Notes: a model not told the origin generated them from the sequence alone. Shown: positions 26,073 through 35,760, counted from the stretch's first letter. The stretch: DNA of 64,000 nucleotides from Oscillospiraceae bacterium HV4-5-C5C (GCA_012034405.1 JAAVLZ010000007.1:1-64000); one strand, 5' to 3'. A program made the numbers and translations.

Positions 26073-27593
26073 ATGCGTTATGTATTAGGAATTGATATAG
26101 GAACATCTGCCACCAAAACGGGACTTTACCGGGAGGATGGTACAGAAGTTGCTCAGGCCTCTGCGGCGTATCCTTTATACCAGCCGCAGAATGGCTGGGC
26201 GGAGCAAGATCCGGAGGACTGGTGGGAGGCTGTGGCCAAAACCATCCGGGAGGTGCTGAAACAATCCGGTGTGCCGGCTGCCGCGGTCGCGGGCGTAGGG
26301 ATGTCAGGGCAGATGCACGGTCTGGTCATGCTGGACGAACATAACCAGGTTATTCGTCCCAGTATTATCTGGTGTGATCAGCGGACTGGCGAAGAAGTAA
26401 CCTGGCTCAATGAGCACGTTGGTCGCGACCGGCTGATTGAACTGACCGCTAATCCACCGGTGACAGGCTTTACCCTGGCCAAATTGCTCTGGGTGCGCAG
26501 AAATGAACCGGATCATTACGCTCGCTGCAGAAAAATACTATTGCCCAAAGACTACATCCGCTTCCGCCTGACCGGGCAATTTGCCACAGAGGTTTCCGAC
26601 GCCTCAGGCATGCAGCTGCTGGATGTCAGCCGGCGTGACTGGTCCTTGCCGCTGTTAAAGCAGCTGGATATTGATCCGGCCTGGCTGGCACCGGTTTATG
26701 AATCGCCAGTGGTCTCAGCCCGGGTCGACCAGGCCGGCGCTCAGGCCTGCGGCCTGCTTGTCGGTACGCCGGTCGTCGGCGGCGCCGGGGATAATGCCGC
26801 GGCAGCCGTCGGCACCGGGGTGGTGACAGAGGGCCGGGCTTTTACGACAATTGGTACCTCCGGCGTGGTCTTTGCCCATACCAACCAGATGAAAGTTGAT
26901 CCCAGGGGACGGGTGCATACCTTCTGCTGCGCAGTCCCCGGCGCCTGGCACATTATGTCAGTCACTCAGGGGGCGGGTCTGTCCTTGTCCTGGTTCAGAG
27001 ACCAGTTCTGCCAGAATCTGAGCGCGGAAGCGGCTCAAAAAGGAGAATCAGTCTACAGACTGATGGATGACCTGGCAGCGCGGATACCGGCAGGCAGTGA
27101 TCGTCTGATTTATCTGCCCTATTTGATGGGCGAGCGGACCCCCTGGCTGGATCCGGATTGCCGCGGCGTTTTTTTTGGCCTGTCCGCCATGCACACCCAG
27201 GCGCACCTGATCCGGGCGGTGATGGAAGGCGTGACCTTTTCTCAGCTGGACGGCCTGAACATTATGCGCGGTCTTGACCTGAACGTGGAGGATATGCGGG
27301 CGACCGGCGGCGGCGCCAGTCCGTTCTGGCGGCAGATGCTGGCAGATATTTATGACTGCCCGGTCAGCCGCCTGGAACCAAACGGGGGCCCGGCACTGGG
27401 CGCCGCGATCCTTGCCGCGGTTGGCGCCGGAATCTATCCAGATGTCCCTACGGCCTGTGCCAAGACTGTGCAGCTGGGTGAATCCAGCCAGCCGGATCCT
27501 GCTTTAACGCAAGCTTATCAAAAGACTTACCGGCTCTATGACCAGCTATATCCGCTGTTGCAGCCGGCGTTTGCTCAGCTGAAGCAGCTTTGA
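26073..27593 (+). CDS. xylB: Xylulokinase
   Basis: The 506-residue FGGY-family kinase phosphorylates D-xylulose for entry into the pentose phosphate pathway. ATG 26073 follows AGGAGGGGACTT. Motifs: GIDIGTSATKTGLY (phosphate 1), WAEQDPEDWW, GVGMSGQMHGLVMLD (the QMHG xylulokinase signature), IIWCDQRTGEEV, the adenosine-site ATGGGASPFWRQMLADIY, and GPALGAAILAAVG. It is the second gene of the xylAB operon. No clear terminator follows. Confidence 0.96.
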   Translation: MRYVLGIDIGTSATKTGLYREDGTEVAQASAAYPLYQPQNGWAEQDPEDWWEAVAKTIREVLKQSGVPAAAVAGVGMSGQMHGLVMLDEHNQVIRPSIIWCDQRTGEEVTWLNEHVGRDRLIELTANPPVTGFTLAKLLWVRRNEPDHYARCRKILLPKDYIRFRLTGQFATEVSDASGMQLLDVSRRDWSLPLLKQLDIDPAWLAPVYESPVVSARVDQAGAQACGLLVGTPVVGGAGDNAAAAVGTGVVTEGRAFTTIGTSGVVFAHTNQMKVDPRGRVHTFCCAVPGAWHIMSVTQGAGLSLSWFRDQFCQNLSAEAAQKGESVYRLMDDLAARIPAGSDRLIYLPYLMGERTPWLDPDCRGVFFGLSAMHTQAHLIRAVMEGVTFSQLDGLNIMRGLDLNVEDMRATGGGASPFWRQMLADIYDCPVSRLEPNGGPALGAAILAAVGAGIYPDVPTACAKTVQLGESSQPDPALTQAYQKTYRLYDQLYPLLQPAFAQLKQL

Positions 27594-27671
27594 TCAGCCG
27601 CCCGTTGTGCTGGCAGCGGCTTGTGCAGGTTCCTTGAAGCAGGTATGATCAAACTGAAATAAACTGCCTGT

Positions 27672-27695
27672 CAGGCACTTCCTGTAAAGTGCCTG
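27672..27695 (+). promoter_or_regulatory. Palindrome upstream of the RRNPP-like regulator
   Basis: CAGGCACTT (27672-27680) and AAGTGCCTG (27687-27695) form a perfect 9-base inverted repeat with a 6-base centre, 30 bases before the regulator start. It could be an autoregulatory operator or an RNA hairpin in the leader. A weak promoter (TTGAAG, 17 bases, AAATAA) lies just upstream. Confidence 0.45.
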
Positions 27696-27724
27696 GCGCA
27701 AAGGCTTACGAAAGGAACCAGCGT

Positions 27725-29209
27725 ATGCCTGAACCCAGACCGGATTTCGTTGAGGTCGGACAGCTGCTGCGCTCGCGCCGCCGGAAGGCAGGTTGGTCGC
27801 AGCAGGAGCTATGCCGGGGGATTTGCACGCCATCATATTTGAGTAAAATTGAAACCGGTCGGTGTCAGCCGGCGCCGGAACTGATGCAGGCGCTGTTCAG
27901 CCGCCTGCATCTGCGTCTGGAATCAGGGCCGGTTTTTTTAGAACACGCCCGGGAGCTCATGACTGCCTATGAGGAAGCCAGATTATATGGTCGCCCGACC
28001 GGGCAATCTTATGAATTACTTAACAGTCAGGCCGATAGTCTGATGTACAGTCGTCTGAATATAGATTGGCGGCTGATCAGGCTGGATTACCAATTAGACT
28101 TGCTGCGGCAGCAAGGTGAACACCTCCGGCTGGCTTATGTCAGGCCGCGGTCTCCAGCCCCGGCTGAACCAGCTGGCCGGGACTGGTCTGCCGGACCGCT
28201 GGCGGCGGCTATCGCGCAGGAAATCCTGGACTTGCTCCGAAGCAGCTCAGGTTTCAGCTCACAGCAACAGATTAAGCTATCCTTAGCGCTCCGGCACGTG
28301 CTGCCTGAGCCGGTGAAAGCTATCCTGAATCAGGATTACTGCTATACTCACTGGCTTCAGAACCAGGAATCACGCCTGCTTCTGGTCGCGCAAACGCAAG
28401 GCTGCAGCCTCAGTCTTCTAACTTATATGCGCTATCTTTTTGATAATGGACGCTACGCTATGTTGCAACCCTGGATACAGCGGGCGGTCAACCAGGCCTT
28501 GGAGGAAGGTAACATCTGCCGGCTGACGCAGGTTTATATACTGCAGGGGTCAGCTTATGCTTGTCTGAATAATAAGGAAATGATGCTGCCTTGCTATACC
28601 AGAGCGCTGAACCTGCTGCGCGACAGCTGCTTTGCGGAGCAATCGTTTATTCTGTACTACAATATTGGTGCGACCTATCTTATATTAGAAGACTGGAAAC
28701 TGGCTGAGTGCTATTTAAATAAAGCGGCCGACCGGCTAGCGGCGTTAAATTCCGGCCAGATACACGTTCAGGACCAGTTTTTACTATATCATAAACAGGC
28801 TCTTTGCTATTTGCGCAGTGGTCGCCCGGAGCTGGCAAGGCCTTGTATCCGACAAATGCAGCAGCAGTTTGAGCCGATGGAAAATCAATCTGCAACCGGT
28901 CGCCTTTTAACAGCAGCGGACCTGCAGCCGGCTTCCGCGCCGCCGGGCTGGCTGACTGACTCAAAACGACTGGCAGCGCTCAGCGTGGAAGCACTGATGT
29001 ATGAAGCCTGTCTTTGGGAGAGTCTGGCCGATGGCCTTAAGCTGCCGGCTTTTCTTGACCTGATGACGGTGCTGCTGCAACGCCTCCAGAGCGACAAGCA
29101 TCCAGGATTTGTGCTGTTTTACCAGTCTCTGATGCTGCAGGCCTTGCGCCGGCAACGGAAGTATAAAGAAGCGCTGGAGCTACTGTCATCAGCAAACCGC
29201 TATCAATGA
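27725..29209 (+). CDS. XRE-family regulator with TPR-like domain (RRNPP-like)
   Basis: The 494-residue protein has an N-terminal helix-turn-helix (about 8-65: VGQLLRSRRRKAGWSQQELC, then TPSYLSKIETGRCQP). The remainder is a long all-helical region whose C-terminal half shows TPR-like helix pairs (YILQGSAYACLNNKEMMLPCY, FILYYNIGATYLILEDWKLAEC, LLYHKQALCYLRSGRPELAR). This layout is that of Rgg/PlcR/ComR-type receptors that sense secreted peptides (known for the group), though it is longer than the usual 280-440 residues. ATG 27725 follows AAAGGAACCAGCGT. The neighbouring MFS gene may be its target. No convincing pheromone gene is found nearby; one 15-codon candidate is described under findings. 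Confidence 0.75.
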   Translation: MPEPRPDFVEVGQLLRSRRRKAGWSQQELCRGICTPSYLSKIETGRCQPAPELMQALFSRLHLRLESGPVFLEHARELMTAYEEARLYGRPTGQSYELLNSQADSLMYSRLNIDWRLIRLDYQLDLLRQQGEHLRLAYVRPRSPAPAEPAGRDWSAGPLAAAIAQEILDLLRSSSGFSSQQQIKLSLALRHVLPEPVKAILNQDYCYTHWLQNQESRLLLVAQTQGCSLSLLTYMRYLFDNGRYAMLQPWIQRAVNQALEEGNICRLTQVYILQGSAYACLNNKEMMLPCYTRALNLLRDSCFAEQSFILYYNIGATYLILEDWKLAECYLNKAADRLAALNSGQIHVQDQFLLYHKQALCYLRSGRPELARPCIRQMQQQFEPMENQSATGRLLTAADLQPASAPPGWLTDSKRLAALSVEALMYEACLWESLADGLKLPAFLDLMTVLLQRLQSDKHPGFVLFYQSLMLQALRRQRKYKEALELLSSANRYQ

Positions 29210-29403
29210 TGTTCTAACAGCTGACTGCCGGGCTGGCGGTTGCGGATGCTGCATAGTTGACTGCTTCAGCCCGTCCTTACCTGGTTTAACCCCGGACTCA
29301 GCACAGATATGTCCCAATTCAAAGCCTCCCTGATCCGCGTCCCGGCTGTATACTGAACGCCTGAGTGCAGTAAAGCCGTAAACCACGGAAACAGGAGGCT
29401 TGT

Positions 29404-30759
29404 ATGTCGGTAAAACCTCGTGCTGATAGAGCGAAGCGAAGAACTGCTCAGCCGCCGTCCGCCCGGCATAAGTTGTGGACTCGTGACTTTTCCTTCATGA
29501 CTGCTTCTACCATCCTGGCTGCCATAGGAGGCGAAGCACTGAATCTCCCCGTCAGCCTGCTGGTATTTGATCAGACCGGGTCAACGCTGGATACGGCCGG
29601 GGTGGCAATCCTGGGCTTGCTGCCTGACCTCATTTTGCCGCTGTTTCTGGCGCCGGCCCTGGACCGGCAGTGCAAAAAACCATGGCTGGTGGTACTCAAT
29701 CTTCTCCAGAGCCTGGCCTACCTGATCATGGCGCTGTCAGCCGCTTTCCAGCCGTTCTCGCTGAGCCGTTATTATGTTTTTACGGTTGCGGTAGCCAGCC
29801 TTTCTTCCGTGTATCAGGTAGCTTATCAAGCCTGGTATCCCGATCTCATAACCCCTGGCTGTGAACAGCAGGCGTTTTCTGTATCCGGTTTGATTTATCC
29901 GTCGGTCGTCCTGATTATGGCTCCGCTGGGCACCTGGCTTTATCAGGCTGTCCCGATCAGCCGGATCTTTGCTTTAACTGCTGGATTAAGCCTTTTGTCA
30001 GTGCTGCTGGAGATCCAGATCAGGCCTGACCCCAGACCCGAAACGAATACGGCAAAAACGCCTGCAGCATACCTCGGTTTACCGCTTTACCTGCAGCTGC
30101 CAGCTATCTGGTGGCAGTTATTCAGACATAACTGCTCAGATTTCAAACAAGCATTGGTCTATCTGAGACACGAAGCCGGATTGAAAAACATATATCTGTA
30201 TATGAGTATAACCAACGGCGTCAGCAACTCGATCGCGGTACTCACCCAGGCCTTTTTTCAAAGCCGGGCCTATTTAGGTAGCGCGCGTTTCGGCTGGTTG
30301 AAAAGTGCTGAAACAGCCGGCCGGCTGCTGGGCGGCTGGCGTCGTTATCATCAGCCTGTCAGCCGTGGCTGGCGCTACCGTTTCAGCAAATGGATCTATA
30401 CGATTTACGACAGCTTTGACGCGAGCCTGCTGTTGCTGCCCTTTCCCCTGATGCTGCTGAACCGCTTTATTTGCGGCTATTTAGGCATCAGCAGCGCGAC
30501 GGTCAGAGAGGCGGCTGTTCAGACCTATCTGCGGCCGGATATGAGAGCCAAAGTCAATGCCCTGCTTAACAGCATTCTGTCTGGAGGGGGACTGCTGTTC
30601 TACTATGCTGGCGGTTTTTTGGGACAATATTATGATTACCGCCTTTTAGTTGCGCTACTGGGCTTGCTGACTTTAGGCGCCAATTTTGTTTTGATTTGGC
30701 GCAAACCTGAAACGAACGGCCGGATTTATGAATGGGAAGCCCCGCCCGGCATGCGTTAA
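29404..30759 (+). CDS. Major facilitator superfamily transporter
   Basis: The 451-residue membrane protein has about ten to twelve hydrophobic segments beginning near residue 30 (FMTASTILAAIGGEALNLPV). ATG 29404 follows CAGGAGGCTTGT. The N-terminal half is normal for MFS drug or efflux proteins, with loops AGVAILGLLPDLILPLF and ALDRQCKKPWLVVLNLL. The central loop (about 205-260) is long. The substrate cannot be told. It lies 194 bases after the RRNPP-like regulator on the same strand and may be controlled by it. Confidence 0.8.
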   Translation: MSVKPRADRAKRRTAQPPSARHKLWTRDFSFMTASTILAAIGGEALNLPVSLLVFDQTGSTLDTAGVAILGLLPDLILPLFLAPALDRQCKKPWLVVLNLLQSLAYLIMALSAAFQPFSLSRYYVFTVAVASLSSVYQVAYQAWYPDLITPGCEQQAFSVSGLIYPSVVLIMAPLGTWLYQAVPISRIFALTAGLSLLSVLLEIQIRPDPRPETNTAKTPAAYLGLPLYLQLPAIWWQLFRHNCSDFKQALVYLRHEAGLKNIYLYMSITNGVSNSIAVLTQAFFQSRAYLGSARFGWLKSAETAGRLLGGWRRYHQPVSRGWRYRFSKWIYTIYDSFDASLLLLPFPLMLLNRFICGYLGISSATVREAAVQTYLRPDMRAKVNALLNSILSGGGLLFYYAGGFLGQYYDYRLLVALLGLLTLGANFVLIWRKPETNGRIYEWEAPPGMR

Positions 30760-30801
30760 CCTCCGATCTGAATTAAATGCAATTGCTTTTGTGTGGGTAT
30801 T

Positions 30802-30831
30802 GTTTGAAATTCAAACTTTTTCTGCTAAAAT
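30802..30831 (+). promoter_or_regulatory. Promoter with overlapping palindrome before the acyl-CoA ligase gene
   Basis: -35 TTGAAA (30804-30809), 16-base spacer ending in TGC, -10 TAAAAT (30826-30831). The -35 lies inside a 15-base palindrome GTTTGAA-A-TTCAAAC (30802-30816), a position suited to a repressor operator, for example of a fatty-acid-responsive regulator (inference). Confidence 0.7.
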
Positions 30832-30886
30832 TTGTTCATAGTTATGGTTTATGAAACAGCAAACCAGACACAGGAGGAGCGATAGC

Positions 30887-32701
30887 ATGCCAGTAAAGCA
30901 ACTTGATTTATACCCAAATCACGAGATCCGGGATCTTAAGGATCTACTGCAGCAGTCAGTGCAGAGGTATGGTGATAAGACCGCGTTTCTGACCAAGCCG
31001 GTCAAGGGACAGCCATACCATCCTGTTTCTTTTAAGCAGTACGGTGAACAGGTTAACGCGCTGGGGACCGCTCTGATGGCCTTAGGCGCGGGCCCCCGGA
31101 GCCGGATCGCGATTGTGTCGGAGACGCGTTACGAGTGGTATGTGTCATATTTAGCCGTAACCAACGGCCCGGCGGTGGTGGTGCCGACGGATAAAGAGCT
31201 GCCGCCTTATGAACTGCTCAATCATCTTCAGCAGGTTCAGGTGGATATCATTATATACTCTCAAAAACTGGCTCCGGTGGTTGAGTCCATAGCGCCGCAG
31301 CTGTCGTCTTTAAGACATCTGATCCGCATGAACGATGTCAAGTTTGCCAGCGGGCTGACCACGGTTGATGATCCGGCGGAGGCCTATCAAGGCGCGGACC
31401 AGATCACAGTGGAAGGGCAGGCTGAACCGGTTCCGGTCTATCTGTGGAATGATCTGCTCCGGGAAGGACGGCGGCAGCTTGCGTCCGGTAACCGCTGCTT
31501 TTTAGATTGCGCCATTGATCCAGAAGAACCGCGTATTTTTCTATTTACCTCCGGCACGACCGATAAATCCAAAATCGTGATGCATTCTCACGGGACGATC
31601 AGTTCCAATATCAAAACGATGGGCCGGATTTTGTTTGTGGGCATTCACCAGGATGATGTGTTGCTGTCCGTCCTGCCATTGCATCATACTTATGAATGTA
31701 CCTGCGGCTTTTTATATCAGGTCTACGCAGGTGACACAGTCGCTCAGTGTGAAGGCCTGCGCTTTATTGTCGATAATATGAAAGAGTCAAAATGCACCTG
31801 TATCCTGATGGTGCCGCTCTTGATGGAGGCGGTTCACAAACAGATCTGGCGTCAGATCCGCGCCCAGGGCAAGGAAAAACTGGTCCGCCGCATGATCAAA
31901 GTGACCCGTGCGCTGCGCCGGGTGGGTCTCGACCTGCGCAAGGTTGTGTTCAAGAGTATACATGATACCTTTGGCGGCCATATGCGCTTGTTTATCAGTG
32001 GCGGAGCGGCGATTGATCCGGAGATTATCCAGGCTTTTATTGATTTTGGCTTCTACGCTGTCCAGGGCTACGGCCTGACAGAGTTCGGACCGATCTTGGC
32101 TTTGAACCGGGAGAATTATTACCGCATTGACGCCGCCGGCCTGCCCTTGCCCGGGGATCAGGTGCGGGTCATCAATCAGGATGAAAACGGTATCGGTGAA
32201 TTTATCGCCCAGGGACCCAATATGATGCTGGGCTATTATAACGCTCCGGAACTTACCGCTCAGGCTATCGTAGACGGCTGGTACCACACCGGGGATCTGG
32301 GCTTTATAGATGATAATGGCTTTGTCGTGATTACCGGCCGTAAAAAGAACCTGATTGTCACCCAAAATGGTAAAAACATATATCCGGAAGAACTGGAAGC
32401 TCTGCTTAACCGCTATCCGGAAGTAGCGGAGTCAGTCGTATCAGGTGAGCCGGACGGACGGGGAGACGTGATGGTTACCGCGGAGATTTTTCCCAGTAAG
32501 GAGGACATGGCTGCTGTCCTGAATAATAAGAATTATACCCCGCAGCAGGCTGAAGCGCAGTTAAAGGCCAGAGTCAGAGACGTTAACGCGCAGCTGCAAC
32601 CCTACCAGTATATCAGGCAGGTCAGGGTCAGGGACACGGAATTTAACAAGAATACCGAACACAAAATAAAACGCGACTACAGCTCCAAGGCGACGAGCTG
32701 A
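30887..32701 (+). CDS. Long-chain acyl-CoA synthetase (AMP-binding enzyme)
   Basis: The 604-residue enzyme should activate fatty acids to acyl-CoA through an acyl-AMP. ATG 30887 follows AGGAGGAGCGATAGC; an in-frame ATG at 30851 lacks a site. Motifs: P-loop-like FTSGTTDKSKIVMHSHG, LLSVLPLHHTYECTCGF, YAVQGYGLTEFGP (adenylate binding), GWYHTGDLGFID and the A10 lysine region near KNTEHKIKRDY. Features such as DLLQQSVQRYGDKTAFL and the eukaryote-like length match the long-chain ligase group, not acetate ligase. It is a single-gene unit with its own promoter and terminator. Confidence 0.88.
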   Translation: MPVKQLDLYPNHEIRDLKDLLQQSVQRYGDKTAFLTKPVKGQPYHPVSFKQYGEQVNALGTALMALGAGPRSRIAIVSETRYEWYVSYLAVTNGPAVVVPTDKELPPYELLNHLQQVQVDIIIYSQKLAPVVESIAPQLSSLRHLIRMNDVKFASGLTTVDDPAEAYQGADQITVEGQAEPVPVYLWNDLLREGRRQLASGNRCFLDCAIDPEEPRIFLFTSGTTDKSKIVMHSHGTISSNIKTMGRILFVGIHQDDVLLSVLPLHHTYECTCGFLYQVYAGDTVAQCEGLRFIVDNMKESKCTCILMVPLLMEAVHKQIWRQIRAQGKEKLVRRMIKVTRALRRVGLDLRKVVFKSIHDTFGGHMRLFISGGAAIDPEIIQAFIDFGFYAVQGYGLTEFGPILALNRENYYRIDAAGLPLPGDQVRVINQDENGIGEFIAQGPNMMLGYYNAPELTAQAIVDGWYHTGDLGFIDDNGFVVITGRKKNLIVTQNGKNIYPEELEALLNRYPEVAESVVSGEPDGRGDVMVTAEIFPSKEDMAAVLNNKNYTPQQAEAQLKARVRDVNAQLQPYQYIRQVRVRDTEFNKNTEHKIKRDYSSKATS

Positions 32702-32756
32702 TCAGGCTTCGGAGGGTGAATGTTCACCCGTGCACCTAATTTTATATATATAATAG

Positions 32757-32800
32757 AAAAAGCAGGCTGAATAATAATGCTTTAACAGCCTGCTTTTTGT
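32757..32800 (+). terminator. Terminator after the acyl-CoA ligase gene
   Basis: AAAAAGCAGGCTG pairs with CAGCCTGCTTTTT around a 16-base AT-rich loop, with more T downstream. A smaller hairpin GGGTGAA-TG-TTCACCC (32714-32729) precedes it. Confidence 0.85.
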
Positions 32801-33102
32801 TGCTTTTATACTTTGAATAATTATCCTAAAGCTAGCCGCTCAAAGCGAAATGTCAAATAATATGAGAAAACGTTCTTAAACATGAACGAAAAAAGAATGT
32901 TAAGCATTTTTAGGTGCTGCATATTTCATTCCATTCCTGATTGAAGTGAAGAAACGTGCTTAATTATTAATCTGTGCTGACATTTACCTGCAGGCAGACA
33001 AAACTATGCAGGAATGATTGAATATGTTTTTATAAAAACCCTCCGTGAGGCTTTGGGGGGCCGCCTCAGGGTCACAGTATTCATATTTGGTAACGACTTT
33101 GA
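32801..33102 (+). promoter_or_regulatory. AT-rich upstream region of oppA with repeated sites
   Basis: No gene is visible. The motif AAACGTKCTTAA occurs twice in direct orientation (32868-32879 and 32952-32963), 84 bases apart. The first copy lies in AGAAAACGTTCTTA (32865-32878), which matches a CcpA cre half-consensus TGAAAACGTTTTCA at 11 of 14 bases. A GC hairpin (CCCT...TGAGGC with GCCGCCTCAGGG, about 33039-33070) precedes the promoter. Confidence 0.4.
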
Positions 33103-33132
33103 TTGAAATTGTTAGTATAGCTTTCATATAAT
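33103..33132 (+). promoter_or_regulatory. oppA operon promoter
   Basis: -35 TTGAAA (33103-33108), 18-base spacer, -10 TATAAT (33127-33132), about 85 bases before the oppA start. Confidence 0.7.
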
Positions 33133-33216
33133 TAACAAAACCTTTCAATCCGGAGGGGGGACAGGCGTCATTCCCGGCGCAAATCGTCCATTAGTTTAAT
33201 GAGGAGGAATTTAAGA

Positions 33217-35760
33217 ATGAAGAAATCTGCAAGACTGTTGTCTTTTGCTGTTTCTCTGGCCATGACCGGCACGCTGCTTACGGCTTGCTCATCGGGCGGA
33301 ACGGCCACGACTACTGCGGGCGGTACAGATACAACTACCGCGGCGGCCAGTCAAGGGGAGGAGACCAGTGCCGCGGCCAGTGAAACGGCTGTCAGTGAGG
33401 GCACAACAGCTGAGGCTGAGCAAACCAGCCGTGAAACAACTGATGGGGAGACGCCCTTAGTTATCGGCTATTCCCAGTTCAGTGAAAAATTCAGCCCGTT
33501 TTACGCTGATACTGCTTATGATCAGGATGTGTCCTCTATGGTGAATATCCAGTTGCTGACCACCGACCGCGCCGGCGCCATCATCATGAATGCCATTGAG
33601 GGAGAAACCACTACTTATAACGGCACGGAATACACTTATACCGGACCGGCCGACTTCTCCATTGAGCGTTCGGATACGGAGACTACCTATGACATCAAGA
33701 TCCGGGATGACCTTAAGTTCAGCGACGGGGAACCGGTGACCATTGATGATGTTATCTTCTCTATGTATGTTTTACTGGATCCGACTTATTCCGGCTCAGC
33801 AACGCTGAGTTCCCTGAACATTCAGGGCCTGCAGGCTTACCGCACTCAGACCTCGGATGAGCTTTATGATAAATATGCCGCCGTCTGGGATGCGGCTTAC
33901 GCGGCCGGCGCTGACGCAACTTCCGGTGACGGCTTTACGGAAGAACAGCACACAGCCGTCTGGGATGGCATCACTACCGAGTGGAAGGCCGATCTTCAGG
34001 CCATTGTGGACAGTGTCATTTCTGACTATCTGACCGATGATTACGTCAATACAGCCATGCCTGGCTTCACCGTGGATCAGATCACGAATGATCCGGGTCT
34101 GCAGGTGGCGTTCGCCTCTGTCATGTGGAACTTTGCTACCTATGATGAGAGCACCGGCCTGACCTATACCGCCAACAATACCAACTTTGATCTGGCTGGC
34201 GGTACCTACCCCACCATTGATGATATGTATGCAGCTGCGTATGAGGCATATAAGGGCGATCCGGAGGCTTACTGGGATACTGAGGCTGCCGATGACTCCT
34301 CGGTTGTGTCAGTCGCCAAGGAAAACTTTATTGTCGCTGCGGGCTCCGCTGATCCGGATAACGGTGGCGGCGTAGCCAATATTTCCGGCATTAAAAAGGT
34401 TAACGATTATGAAATGACCGTGACCACGGACGGCTTTGACGCCGCTGCCATCTATCAGCTGGCTATCCAGGTAGCGCCGCTGCATTATTATGGAGATACG
34501 GCCAAGTACGACTATGACAACAACCAGTTTGGCTTTGACTTTGGCGATCTGTCCTCCGTGCAGGATAAAACGGCTCAGCCATTAGGCGCCGGCGCGTATA
34601 CCTTTGACCGCTATGAAAACAAGATTGTCTATTTTGAGGCCAATCCTAACTACTACAAGGGCGAACCCAAGATCAAATATATCCAGTTCCGTGAAATGAA
34701 CGATTCTGATAAGATCTCCGGTGTCATCACCGGTACCATTGACGGCAGCGACCCGAGCTTTACGCTGGATGCGGCCAATGAGATCAAGCAGGACAACAGC
34801 AACGGTGAATTAGTCGGTGACAAAATCACCACGTATACGGTCGATAATCTGGGCTATGGCTACATCGGCGCTAACGCGGCGAATGTCAAGGTAGGCGACG
34901 ATCCTGCTTCTGAGCAAAGCAAAGATCTGCGCAAGGCCTTCGCCACGGTACTGGCCGCTTATCGTGATGTCTCCATCAACAGCTACTATGGAGACGCGGC
35001 TACCGTGATCAACTACCCCATTTCCAATACCAGCTGGGCCGCGCCGCAGGAGTCTGATGAAGGCTATCAGCTGGCCTATTCTGTTGATGTGGACGGCAAT
35101 CCGATTTATACCTCGTCTATGACGGATGAAGAAAAACAGGCTGCCGCTTTGCAGGCCGCCATCGGTTATTTCAAGGCTGCCGGTTATACCTTTGATGACG
35201 CCACGGGCAAATTTACGGCGGCTCCTGAAGGCGCTCGCCTTGAGTATGAAGTCCTGATTCCGGCTGACGGAGAAGGAAACCATCCTTCCTTTAATATTGT
35301 CAGTGATACCAGCGCCGCGCTGGCGACCATCGGCATCAACTTCGTGGTCAACGACCTGAGCAATTCCTCCGTCCTGTGGGATACCCTGGATGCCGGTACC
35401 CAGGATTTCTGGTGCGCTGCCTGGGGCGCCACGATTGATCCGGATATGTATCAGATTTACTACAGCAGCAATATCCCGGGTGTGGAAGGCTCTTCAGAGT
35501 CGAACCATTACCACATCACTGATTCTGATCTGGATTCGCTGATTATGGAAGCCCGTACCAGTGATGATCAGACTTTCCGTAAAACTACCTATAAAGCTGC
35601 TCTGGATATTATTCTGGACTGGGCGGTTGAGGTTCCGGTATATCAGAGACTCAACTGTAACATCTTCAGCACCGAGCGGGTGAATATCAGCACGCTGACG
35701 CCTGATATCACCACCTTCTGGGGCTGGATGAGCGAGATTGAAAAGCTGGAGCTGAATTAA
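33217..35760 (+). CDS. oppA: Peptide ABC transporter substrate-binding lipoprotein (family 5), enlarged
   Basis: The 847-residue lipoprotein captures peptides outside the membrane for the Opp transporter. ATG 33217 follows GAGGAGGAATTTAAG. The signal peptide ends in lipobox LTAC (Cys24), followed by a Thr/Ser/Ala/Glu-rich linker to about residue 80. The SBP_bac_5 fold begins PLVIGYSQFSEKFSPFYADT and shows IRDDLKFSDGEPVTIDDV, PLGAGAYTFDRYENKIVYFEANPNYYKGEP and IDPDMYQIYYSSN. Usual members have 520-600 residues. Here about 200 extra residues are inserted at roughly 200-400 (helical, Asp-rich, with WDAAYAAGADATSGDGFTEE). The extra part is unrecognised. A hairpin after the gene probably reduces transcription into oppB. 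Confidence 0.9.
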   Translation: MKKSARLLSFAVSLAMTGTLLTACSSGGTATTTAGGTDTTTAAASQGEETSAAASETAVSEGTTAEAEQTSRETTDGETPLVIGYSQFSEKFSPFYADTAYDQDVSSMVNIQLLTTDRAGAIIMNAIEGETTTYNGTEYTYTGPADFSIERSDTETTYDIKIRDDLKFSDGEPVTIDDVIFSMYVLLDPTYSGSATLSSLNIQGLQAYRTQTSDELYDKYAAVWDAAYAAGADATSGDGFTEEQHTAVWDGITTEWKADLQAIVDSVISDYLTDDYVNTAMPGFTVDQITNDPGLQVAFASVMWNFATYDESTGLTYTANNTNFDLAGGTYPTIDDMYAAAYEAYKGDPEAYWDTEAADDSSVVSVAKENFIVAAGSADPDNGGGVANISGIKKVNDYEMTVTTDGFDAAAIYQLAIQVAPLHYYGDTAKYDYDNNQFGFDFGDLSSVQDKTAQPLGAGAYTFDRYENKIVYFEANPNYYKGEPKIKYIQFREMNDSDKISGVITGTIDGSDPSFTLDAANEIKQDNSNGELVGDKITTYTVDNLGYGYIGANAANVKVGDDPASEQSKDLRKAFATVLAAYRDVSINSYYGDAATVINYPISNTSWAAPQESDEGYQLAYSVDVDGNPIYTSSMTDEEKQAAALQAAIGYFKAAGYTFDDATGKFTAAPEGARLEYEVLIPADGEGNHPSFNIVSDTSAALATIGINFVVNDLSNSSVLWDTLDAGTQDFWCAAWGATIDPDMYQIYYSSNIPGVEGSSESNHYHITDSDLDSLIMEARTSDDQTFRKTTYKAALDIILDWAVEVPVYQRLNCNIFSTERVNISTLTPDITTFWGWMSEIEKLELN

